This document shows positions 38,885 to 45,898 of a stretch of DNA of 64,000 nucleotides, in pieces. The translations under genes and the position numbers were made by a program. The stretch comes from a virus: IMG/VR virus record IMGVR_UViG_3300032288_004815, positions 1-64,000 of that record. One strand, given 5' to 3'. Every line of letters begins with the position of its first letter. Positions within the stretch are counted from its first letter, which is position 1. A model generated the notes under the pieces. It saw nothing but the letters and a program-made list of their open reading frames with translations, ran no database searches and had not been told where the DNA came from.

Positions 38885-39186
38885 TGGACCATGATCAAAA
38901 TCGAAAAAGTACAATTTTTCTATCAACAATCTTTCTTTTGGTTATACTGGCCACTTGTGCGGGTTGTTCTACTCCACCTGTCAAACAAAAATGGCCCGAA
39001 GCCCCTAGTATAGCAATGCAAGCCTGTCCAGACTTAGACAAGTTAGGCAATGATGCTAAACTCAGTGATATTGCAAAAACTATAAACATTAACTACAGTA
39101 GATATTACGAATGTGCAGTTAAGGTTGATGCGTGGATAGAATGGTATAATATACAAAAAACAATTTATGAAAGTACTCACAAATGA
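38884..39186 (+). CDS. Putative outer-membrane spanin lipoprotein
   Basis: 100 residues. Hydrophobic N-terminal segment (FLSTIFLLVILATCAG) ends at a Cys followed by Ser-Thr-Pro, like a lipoprotein cut site, although the -3 residue is unusual. The mature part starts with PPVKQKWPEAP, Pro-rich as in Rz1 proteins. Directly follows the Rz-like gene. Confidence 0.6.
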   Translation: MDHDQNRKSTIFLSTIFLLVILATCAGCSTPPVKQKWPEAPSIAMQACPDLDKLGNDAKLSDIAKTININYSRYYECAVKVDAWIEWYNIQKTIYESTHK

Positions 39187-39548
39187 AAAGACTTTTAATT
39201 ATATTAGGTTTAAGTTTTTCACTGTCTGCCTGTAGCGTTATAGCAGTGGTGAAAACATACTGGCCACGAAATCATGACCCTGTGATGTTTGACACACTGG
39301 TAGTTGTTGAACAAGAATTAGATGCAGTAGATTGTAAGAAACCAGATTGGTCAAAAGTACATTATCATGTTAAAAAATTAGATAGGTATGCAGCACTGCG
39401 TGATGATCCACAAAAAGAAAATATAAAAGGTCTTAATAATCATATAGAAAAGCTAAGTTCAAACACTAATCCAGTGTTTTGCGACTTAGGCAAAAGAACA
39501 GGCAAACAAAGAATTGAAGCAGCATTTTCTGCTTGGAAGGGACGATAA
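39183..39548 (+). CDS. Small lipoprotein
   Basis: 121 residues. MKRLLIILGLSFSLSACS is a clean lipoprotein signal (LSAC lipobox, Cys17). The mature part has a few conserved Cys and Lys. It may be a second outer-membrane component of lysis or of superinfection control. ATGA overlap with the gene before. Confidence 0.65.
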   Translation: MKRLLIILGLSFSLSACSVIAVVKTYWPRNHDPVMFDTLVVVEQELDAVDCKKPDWSKVHYHVKKLDRYAALRDDPQKENIKGLNNHIEKLSSNTNPVFCDLGKRTGKQRIEAAFSAWKGR

Positions 39549-39736
39549 TGACAAAGTTGGTAGATGAAATACAATTAATTGATGAACAATATAAACTTGG
39601 TAATATTGGTGCAGAAGAAAGAAATTATCTTTTAACAGAAATACGAGACATTCGTGCTGCACAAGAATGTGCTGGCAACGAAGAACTTTTTAGATATATT
39701 GTTCAATGCTGTAATGTGGCTATGTCAGTGGTATGA
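39548..39736 (+). CDS. Hypothetical small protein
   Basis: 62 residues from ATG 39548 (TAATG overlap). Helical, ending in hydrophobic VQCCNVAMSVV. Not recognised; placed between the lysis lipoprotein and holin genes. Confidence 0.5.
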   Translation: MTKLVDEIQLIDEQYKLGNIGAEERNYLLTEIRDIRAAQECAGNEELFRYIVQCCNVAMSVV

Positions 39737-40029
39737 ACAAAACAGAACATTGGACCGAAAAAAAATGGCGTCCAATGATGGGTTGGATGTATATGATTAT
39801 CTGTTTTTTAGATTTCGCTGTGTTTCCAATACTTTGGTCAATTTTACAGGCTTATTACAAAGGTGAAGTTACTAATCAATGGGATCCATTGACGCTACAA
39901 GGTGCAGGTTTATTTCATGTTGCAATGGGTGCAGTTTTAGGGGTAGCTGCATGGAGTCGTGGTCAAGAAAAAATACAAGGAATGCAAAATGAACAGTCAT
40001 CCAGCTTGTCCTCAACTTATAAACCCTAA
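39733..40029 (+). CDS. Putative holin (3TM-type family)
   Basis: 98 residues. RPMMGWMYMIICFLDFAVFP, then LTLQGAGLFHVAMGAVLGVA and AAWSRGQEK match the pattern of the phage holin family described for gene-transfer-agent release (Holin of 3TMs). Two to three short membrane spans. It would open the inner membrane for the GH19 endolysin. Position in the lysis cassette supports the call. Confidence 0.78.
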   Translation: MNKTEHWTEKKWRPMMGWMYMIICFLDFAVFPILWSILQAYYKGEVTNQWDPLTLQGAGLFHVAMGAVLGVAAWSRGQEKIQGMQNEQSSSLSSTYKP

Positions 40030-40147
40030 AGCGCAAACACCAGTTACTCAAGAAAAAACTAACGATTATTTGTCTGATCAGTATCGAGCAGCCTTAGTAC
40101 AAGCAGCTTTAGAGGCGTATCTTCGTAAGGATACAAAAGATAAGTAA
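39989..40147 (+). CDS. Hypothetical small protein, 52 aa
   Basis: MNSHPACPQLINPKAQTPVT..., starts inside the holin end (41-base overlap). The C-terminal helix QYRAALVQAALEAYLRK is amphipathic. Could modulate the holin as an overlapping gene product; unsupported beyond position. Confidence 0.45.
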   Translation: MNSHPACPQLINPKAQTPVTQEKTNDYLSDQYRAALVQAALEAYLRKDTKDK

Positions 40148-40185
40148 TTACAAAGGTTCTAATAATTTACACAAAGGAATATATT

Positions 40186-40404
40186 ATGAAATTATATGCA
40201 ATTATTCTAAGTTTGGCAGTTGGGTTAGGTTTAGCTAGCACCGCACAAGCCGAAGCACAAGTGAAAGAAGTTTGTAAAGAAGTAATTGGTAAAGATGGTA
40301 AACCAATGAAAGATGCTAAAGGCAAACCAGTTCAAAAATGTACAAAAATAAAAGTGCATAAAAAAGTTGAAGGCGAAAAAGTGCCTGACAACAAGAAAAA
40401 ATAA
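40186..40404 (+). CDS. Small secreted lysine-rich protein
   Basis: 72 residues. Signal peptide MKLYAIILSLAVGLGLASTAQA, then a 50-residue basic mature part with two Cys and KDGKPMKDAKGKPVQKCTK. AAAGGA ribosome site and a terminator behind it. It would be a small periplasmic protein, perhaps linked to lysis or exclusion; unknown. Confidence 0.6.
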   Translation: MKLYAIILSLAVGLGLASTAQAEAQVKEVCKEVIGKDGKPMKDAKGKPVQKCTKIKVHKKVEGEKVPDNKKK

Positions 40405-40418
40405 TAGACTGGGCTGAT

Positions 40419-40449
40419 AAACCGGACTGTTGACTCTGTCCGGTTTTTC
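40419..40449 (+). terminator. Rho-independent terminator
   Basis: AAACCGGAC (40419-40427) and GTCCGGTTT (40438-40446) with a 10-base loop, then TTTCTTTT. Ends the lysis region. Confidence 0.88.
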
Positions 40450-40464
40450 TTTTACAATTATAAT

Positions 40465-41295
40465 ATGAGTCATTATGACACTTTGGGCATACAAAGAACT
40501 GCTACGCCTGAGGAAATAAAAAGAGCATATAGAAAATTAGCCAGTCAGCATCACCCTGACAAAGGCGGAGATACGGGTAAATTTCAAGAAGTAGAAGAAG
40601 CATACAGAGTATTAAGCGATCCTCAAAAAAAAGCAGAATATGATAATCCAAGACAAAACAGTGTACACTTTAATTTTGGTGATGGGCAGAACTTTAATTT
40701 AGACGAAATTTTCAACAGATTTGGTTTTGGAAATCCTTTTGCCAATCACCCAAATTTTAGACAGCCCGAACGGCGCAACAAAGATATTCGCGCCGACATT
40801 CACATGTTTTTGGTTGATACACTGATAAGTCAAAGCAAGACATTAAGAATCAAAACCAGTAATGATCAAATACACACCGTGGACATTACTATTCCGGCCG
40901 GCATTACCTCTGGCACTACAATGAAATATCCCGGATTGGGCGACAATATGTTTACCAATCTTCAGCGAGGCGATCTGTATATTACTGTGCATGTAAACAA
41001 TAACACACAGTTTGAAGTAAGTGGTCTAGATCTTTCAACAACCTTGACTGTTAATTGTTTTCAAGCTATAATAGGCAGTGAGCAAACAGTTTTGGGATTA
41101 GACGGAAAACAATTTTTGATTAAAACACCTCCAGGTTGTCAACCAGACACTAAATTAAAAATTGCTGGAGAAGGGTTACCTGCATTTCAAAAAGATATCA
41201 AGGGTAATTTGTACATCAAAATTAAAATTACTATTCCAACTGATCTCGATGACAACGATCTTGAACAAATTCGTAAACTAAACTACAATTCATAA
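40465..41295 (+). CDS. DnaJ-like co-chaperone (CbpA type)
   Basis: 276 residues. J-domain in residues 2-65 with HPD at 30-32, a short Gly/Phe segment (FGDGQNFNLDEIFNRFGFGN), then a two-part DnaJ C-terminal substrate domain. The zinc-finger region is missing, so it is like CbpA rather than DnaJ. It would stimulate the host DnaK. Found directly before clpA and after the lysis genes; a folding or assembly role in late infection is inferred. Confidence 0.9.
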   Translation: MSHYDTLGIQRTATPEEIKRAYRKLASQHHPDKGGDTGKFQEVEEAYRVLSDPQKKAEYDNPRQNSVHFNFGDGQNFNLDEIFNRFGFGNPFANHPNFRQPERRNKDIRADIHMFLVDTLISQSKTLRIKTSNDQIHTVDITIPAGITSGTTMKYPGLGDNMFTNLQRGDLYITVHVNNNTQFEVSGLDLSTTLTVNCFQAIIGSEQTVLGLDGKQFLIKTPPGCQPDTKLKIAGEGLPAFQKDIKGNLYIKIKITIPTDLDDNDLEQIRKLNYNS

Positions 41296-41306
41296 ATATT
41301 TTTATG
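41291..41306 (+). promoter_or_regulatory. Late promoter motif with hairpin over clpA start
   Basis: CATAAATA (41291-41298). CATAAA (41291-41296) pairs with TTTATG (41301-41306), which contains the start codon 41304-41306. Only 6 bp and AT-rich, so weaker than the hairpins at 25925 and 45873. Confidence 0.4.
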
Positions 41307-43598
41307 CTTGAATCAGGTCCAGAAATTGATAAACTTATTTTAGCAGCAACAAAAATTGCCGCTGATAAAAATCATCAGTATTTTACATTAGAGCATTTGG
41401 CTTTGGCCATGGTCACTGATGAATCTTTCGGACAATTTTGTCGAGACTATGGAGCAGATGTCGATGCGTTGACCCGGGATCTTCAAAACTATCTAGATCA
41501 ACAAACAGAAATTTTAGTCAACAAAAACAAAACTGGTACTCCAAAGAAAACAAGAACACTGGAAAGAGTTTTTAATAGAGCGTTTACACAGGTATTGTTT
41601 AGTGGTAGAAACAATCTACAAGTGATTGATCTATTCTTGAGCATTCTTGATGAAGAAGCCAGTCATGCTGTTTATTTTCTAACAAAGTACGGTTTTGAAA
41701 AAGACAAAATTATTAACTTTTGGAATAAAAGTTTTACCAAAACACACAAGAGAAAACCCAATAATCAAATCGAAGCTATTCTAAACGAATACTGCGATAA
41801 CTTGAATGTCAAAGCACAAAAAGGCAACATTGATCCTGTTATTGGTAGAGATTCAGAAATACAAGAAATTGTAGAAGTGTTGGCCAAACGAAACAAGTCT
41901 AACATTTTAATGGTAGGCGATCCCGGTGTAGGTAAAACAGCCATAGCCGAAGGACTGGCAAGAAAAATCATTGAGCAAGAAGTACCTGAATATCTATTGA
42001 ATCACACAGTGTATAATTTAGATATTGGAAGTCTGTTAGCAGGCAGTAAATATCGGGGTGAATTTGAAGAAAAATTCAAAGATGTAATGAAGGCCTTGGC
42101 CACAAAAGAAAAATGTATTTTGTTCATTGATGAAGCACATACAATGCGTGGGGCTGGGTCAGGTAGCAGCAGTAGTTTAGATTTTAGCAACATGATTAAA
42201 CCTGCGCTTACTAAAAGTAATATTAAAGTCATAGCTTCCACAACTTGGGAAGAATACAGTCAAAGCTTTGAAAAAGATCGTGCGCTAATGCGTCGTTTTT
42301 ATCGTATGACAGTTGAAGAGCCCACACCCGTTGTGGCCAAAGAAATATTGCACGGACTTAAAGATTACTTTGAAGAATTTCATAACGGTTCTGTAAGCAA
42401 CGAAGCCATTGACGCCGCAGTGGATCTCAGCGTAAGGTTTCAAACAGATAAGAGATTGCCCGACAAAGCCATTGATCTAATTGATGCCAGCATGGCAAGA
42501 TTAAAACTTGTTGCTCCTAATTTTGTACTGCGTAAAAGTCATATTATTGACAGTCTAAGTAAATTTACCAAGATACCAGTTTATCAATTGGATAATGAAA
42601 CTACAAAAAATCTAGAAAATCTTGAACCAAATATTAAAACAAGGTTGTTTGGCCAAGACTTTGCTGTGGAAAATGTATTAGATAAAATTTATGTCAGCCG
42701 TGCAGGACTAAAGTCGCTGAATAAACCTGTGGGCAGCTTTTTATTCTTAGGACCCACAGGCACTGGTAAAACAGAACTGGCAAAATTGTTGGCAGAAAAT
42801 CTTGGCATGAAGCTGTTGAGATATGACATGAGTGAATATCAAGAAAAACATTCAGTGGCCAAGCTGATCGGAGCTCCCCCCGGATATGTTGGCTATGATG
42901 ATGGAAATCTCGGCGGCGGCTTATTGATCAGCGAAGTTGAAAAGAATCCCAACTGTATTATATTATTTGATGAAATTGAAAAAGCACACCCGGATGTCAG
43001 CAACCTTTTGTTGAGTTTAATGGACGAGGGTGTGATAACCAGCAGTAACGGTAAAAAAGCTGATTGCAGAAACAGCATTGTTATTCTTACCAGTAACTTA
43101 GGTGCTCAAGACAGCGAACGCAATAGTATTGGATTTACCAGTCTCGAACGCCAAGGCGAAGATGATCAAGCAGTAAAAGATTTTTTTAAACCTGAGTTTA
43201 GAAATAGATTAGATGGTGTTGTCAAATTCAATAAATTGAACAAAAATCATATTGAAAAAATTGTTGATAAGTTTGTTAAAGAAATTAACGATTTGCTCAG
43301 CGACAAGCACATCACTATTAAACTCAGATCCAGTGCAGTGGATGAAATTATTGAAAAAGGCTACGACAGCAAAATGGGTGCAAGACCCTTGGCTCGTAAA
43401 ATCAATGAATTAATTAAAACACCGTTAAGTAAAAAGATTTTATTTGAAAATCTGCAAAATTGTACAGTGATCATTGATTTTATTGACCAACAATTTGATT
43501 TTGATGTAAGAGAAAATGAATACATTCTTTATCCCACTAACAAAGCAATAGATGAAAATGGATATGTTGTCTTGGACGAAGTTAAATCCAACCTGTAA
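41304..43598 (+). CDS. clpA: ClpA-like AAA+ unfoldase
   Basis: 764 residues, like E. coli ClpA (758). N-terminal Clp_N domain (residues 1-145). First AAA+ with GDPGVGKTAIAEGLAR and second with GPTGTGKTELAKLLAENL, without the long middle domain of ClpB. KGYDSKMGARPLARKI lies in the C-terminal domain. The region after sensor 1 has SIGF, matching the IGL/IGF loop that docks ClpA and ClpX on ClpP, so it may feed the host ClpP. The host ClpS contact surface could not be judged. Role in clearing or remodelling proteins in infection is inferred. Confidence 0.92.
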   Translation: MLESGPEIDKLILAATKIAADKNHQYFTLEHLALAMVTDESFGQFCRDYGADVDALTRDLQNYLDQQTEILVNKNKTGTPKKTRTLERVFNRAFTQVLFSGRNNLQVIDLFLSILDEEASHAVYFLTKYGFEKDKIINFWNKSFTKTHKRKPNNQIEAILNEYCDNLNVKAQKGNIDPVIGRDSEIQEIVEVLAKRNKSNILMVGDPGVGKTAIAEGLARKIIEQEVPEYLLNHTVYNLDIGSLLAGSKYRGEFEEKFKDVMKALATKEKCILFIDEAHTMRGAGSGSSSSLDFSNMIKPALTKSNIKVIASTTWEEYSQSFEKDRALMRRFYRMTVEEPTPVVAKEILHGLKDYFEEFHNGSVSNEAIDAAVDLSVRFQTDKRLPDKAIDLIDASMARLKLVAPNFVLRKSHIIDSLSKFTKIPVYQLDNETTKNLENLEPNIKTRLFGQDFAVENVLDKIYVSRAGLKSLNKPVGSFLFLGPTGTGKTELAKLLAENLGMKLLRYDMSEYQEKHSVAKLIGAPPGYVGYDDGNLGGGLLISEVEKNPNCIILFDEIEKAHPDVSNLLLSLMDEGVITSSNGKKADCRNSIVILTSNLGAQDSERNSIGFTSLERQGEDDQAVKDFFKPEFRNRLDGVVKFNKLNKNHIEKIVDKFVKEINDLLSDKHITIKLRSSAVDEIIEKGYDSKMGARPLARKINELIKTPLSKKILFENLQNCTVIIDFIDQQFDFDVRENEYILYPTNKAIDENGYVVLDEVKSNL

Positions 43599-44286
43599 GG
43601 TCAAGGATACAAAAAAAATTTTTTACAGCCGATATTTGTACAAGGCTGTGCTGTATGTACCTATGGGTCAAATAGTCAGAGACGACAACGATGACAGTAT
43701 GATAATCGAAGCACAAATTGCTGCTAGAAAATCAAATTTTATTCGTTTTGGCAATCCTGGAACTTGGGCTTATTCTAATAGACGAAAACAATATGAACAT
43801 GCACGAGTAGATCAATTGATGTATTGGAAACAAAATTTTGTAAAACACAAGGATCAACTTAGGTATAGAATTGAAGAACCTTTAATACAGTTATACAGTA
43901 ACAATGAACAATTAATTTATGATTTAGTTGCTCAAGACAGCACAGCACTGCGTGAAATATATAGACCTAATAATAATTTAGCAAAATTGGCCTTGGAATC
44001 AAATCAAATTGTTGTTTCACGGCTGCCGGAGTATGAATACAAAATTTATCTTCGTGAGGGGATAAATCTAACCAACGACATACGAATAAGTATTGGTCAG
44101 TACTTAACAAATTTAGGCAGCGAAGTAAAGATCCCCGCAGCAACTTTACATAATTTTACCACAAGAAAATTATGGTTTACAAACTGTTATCTTTATGCTA
44201 AAGATAGTCAAATTGCCACTTTTCTAACATTAATGGCCCCAGGTATCATTGCAGGAATTTTTAAACAGGTATATATAAAACCATAA
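43564..44286 (+). CDS. Conserved phage protein of unknown function
   Basis: 240 residues from ATG 43564; ATG 43552 is also possible. YLYKAVLYVPMGQIVRD, YSNRRKQYEHARVDQLMYW and RLPEYEYKIYLREGINL are visible. Mixed, basic, with no catalytic motif I know. Its start overlaps clpA by 35 bases. The C-terminus is hydrophobic. Not recognised. Confidence 0.6.
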   Translation: MLSWTKLNPTCKVKDTKKIFYSRYLYKAVLYVPMGQIVRDDNDDSMIIEAQIAARKSNFIRFGNPGTWAYSNRRKQYEHARVDQLMYWKQNFVKHKDQLRYRIEEPLIQLYSNNEQLIYDLVAQDSTALREIYRPNNNLAKLALESNQIVVSRLPEYEYKIYLREGINLTNDIRISIGQYLTNLGSEVKIPAATLHNFTTRKLWFTNCYLYAKDSQIATFLTLMAPGIIAGIFKQVYIKP

Positions 44287-44289
44287 ATA
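44282..44289 (+). promoter_or_regulatory. Late promoter motif
   Basis: CATAAATA 24 bases before the ATG at 44313, with AAGGA between them. Weak outer pairing CCATA/TATGG would include the start codon. Confidence 0.42.
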
Positions 44290-44312
44290 ATTTAAAATTC
44301 AAGGACTGCACT

Positions 44313-44477
44313 ATGGCCAAAATTCAAGAACAAAATATTGTAATTACCGTTAGTAAACTAGTCAAAAACGACCAAGCAGACAAGTTGGTAATTTCACAAG
44401 AAGTTGCAGATGCTCTGGCATCTGTAGCAGAAGAATTACTAGGCAACAGTGTTGTTGTCGAAGTTAACTTAGCATAA
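44313..44477 (+). CDS. Small conserved phage protein, 54 aa
   Basis: MAKIQEQNIVITVSKLVKND..., beta then helical, ending NSVVVEVNLA. AAGGA ribosome site and a late motif upstream. I recall similar short proteins before glycosyltransferase-like genes in T4-like phages. Function unknown. Confidence 0.6.
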   Translation: MAKIQEQNIVITVSKLVKNDQADKLVISQEVADALASVAEELLGNSVVVEVNLA

Positions 44478-44500
44478 TCAACCACTTAAGAAAGAAACTC

Positions 44501-45436
44501 ATGAGCGATTCAAACAAAACAGTCGAAGCTAAAGAAATTACCCCCACTGAAACTTCAACCCCAGTTCCTAAACTTACTAAAGCCATTATGCCTGTGCCTG
44601 ATTTGGCAAAAACTGCTCCTCAGATGCCACAAGGTAATCAATTTGATTTTAGTAAGGTACATGTACACTTTGCAGTACCCTGTTATGGCGGTATGGTCAG
44701 TGAACCTACTATGACCAGCTTCTTGCGTTTTACACTATTGGCACAGCGAGTAGGACTAAACTGGAGCTTGGACACTATGGTCAATGAATCATTGGTCACA
44801 AGAGCAAGAAATAACTTATGTGCTAAAATGATGACTAATGCGGCTGCTACACATTTTATGTTTATTGATGCTGATATTAGATTTGAACCCGAAGCTATTT
44901 TTGGCATGATTGCAGCAGACAAAGATGTTATTGGTGGTCTGTATCCTAAAAAATCATTACCCATTGACTATGTTATCAATTTGAAGAACGGTGGTCGCAT
45001 TGAGGGACCTATTTTCCAAGTAGACACACAGGGCACAGGTTTCTTATTGTTCAGAAAGTCAGTGTATGAACAGCTGATCAAGGCTCACCCAGAGTGCAAG
45101 TATGTAGACGACATTGGCCTGGGCAAGCAGTTTGAACCGTTTATGTACAGTATTTTTGACACTGTAATCGATGAGCGTGGTCACTATCTCAGCGAAGACT
45201 GGACTTTCTGTCGTCGCTGGCAGGCCATGGGCGGCGATATTTGGGCTGACAGCCGTGTGCTATTGAATCATATTGGACATTATGAATTCAAGGGTGATTT
45301 GGCAGCACTAGAGCGCAAAGGTCTCAAGCGAGTTGATGCTAACAGTCCTGAAGGCCAGGCTGCAATAGAAGCACAAAAGGCCGCAGCGCAAAAGGCACTG
45401 GGAACGGCCAAAGTGGCAGTAAATGAATCAGCCTAA
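44501..45436 (+). CDS. Glycosyltransferase-like protein (GT-A, DxD)
   Basis: 311 residues. VHFAVPCYGGMVSEPTMTSF, ARNNLCAKMM, THFMFIDADIRFEPEAIFGM (DAD metal motif) and DVIGGLYPKK are the standard blocks of the phage glycosyltransferase-like family. LSEDWTFCRRWQAMGGDIWA gives the acceptor-side (ED) motif. The last 45 residues are an Ala/Lys-rich tail. It could decorate virion proteins or host surface; substrate unknown. Ends overlapping the next ATG by 14 bases. Confidence 0.82.
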   Translation: MSDSNKTVEAKEITPTETSTPVPKLTKAIMPVPDLAKTAPQMPQGNQFDFSKVHVHFAVPCYGGMVSEPTMTSFLRFTLLAQRVGLNWSLDTMVNESLVTRARNNLCAKMMTNAAATHFMFIDADIRFEPEAIFGMIAADKDVIGGLYPKKSLPIDYVINLKNGGRIEGPIFQVDTQGTGFLLFRKSVYEQLIKAHPECKYVDDIGLGKQFEPFMYSIFDTVIDERGHYLSEDWTFCRRWQAMGGDIWADSRVLLNHIGHYEFKGDLAALERKGLKRVDANSPEGQAAIEAQKAAAQKALGTAKVAVNESA

Positions 45437-45866
45437 GGAAACACTGAATTTTAAAATAACTTTAAGCGGCACTTACTGGGACAAAGTGCCTGCTTACAGT
45501 GTGTTGCTTGACTCAGTGTTATTTGCTCAAGGTTCAGCTACTAAAGAACCCATAACAGTTGAGTTTACAACTGATGTAGATGAAGACAAAGAACATATAC
45601 TGGAAATAAGACTAGAAAATAAAAAAAACAGTGACACTGTTGAAAATGAAAGTCAAACAGCAATTGTTAAAGATCTTTTGTTGAACATTGACAAGATTGA
45701 AATTGACGAAATAGACATTGCTGCACTTAAATGGTCAGCCAGTGAATTTATAGCAGACGACGCAGATAGACCCTTGCTGAAAAACTGTGTTAATTTAGGA
45801 TGGAATGGCAGCTATAAATTGAAGTTTTCAAGCCCATTTTATCTTTGGTTGTTAGAAAACATGTAA
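45423..45866 (+). CDS. Putative carbohydrate-binding-like beta-sandwich protein
   Basis: 147 residues. LNFKITLSGTYWDKVPAYSV, LDSVLFAQGSA and EHILEIRLENKKNSDTV resemble the xylan-binding-like modules (CBM-type jelly roll) found beside phage tail or glycosyltransferase genes. A related short one is at 48879. No catalytic residues expected. Virion surface role inferred. Confidence 0.58.
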   Translation: MNQPKETLNFKITLSGTYWDKVPAYSVLLDSVLFAQGSATKEPITVEFTTDVDEDKEHILEIRLENKKNSDTVENESQTAIVKDLLLNIDKIEIDEIDIAALKWSASEFIADDADRPLLKNCVNLGWNGSYKLKFSSPFYLWLLENM

Positions 45867-45867
45867 A

Positions 45868-45898
45868 GCTAAATACTGTATTAGATTTAATACAGTAT
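45868..45898 (+). promoter_or_regulatory. Late promoter motif with 11-bp hairpin over start codon
   Basis: GCTAAATA at 45868-45875. ATACTGTATTA (45873-45883) and TAATACAGTAT (45888-45898) pair perfectly, loop GATT. The ATG at 45897 starts in the 3' arm. A late start near 45881 removes most of the 5' arm. Confidence 0.65.

Noticed and set aside
40459-40464. TATAAT directly before dnaJ
   Set aside because: It ends at the base before the ATG and has no -35 at 16-18 bases, so a transcript would start inside the gene.
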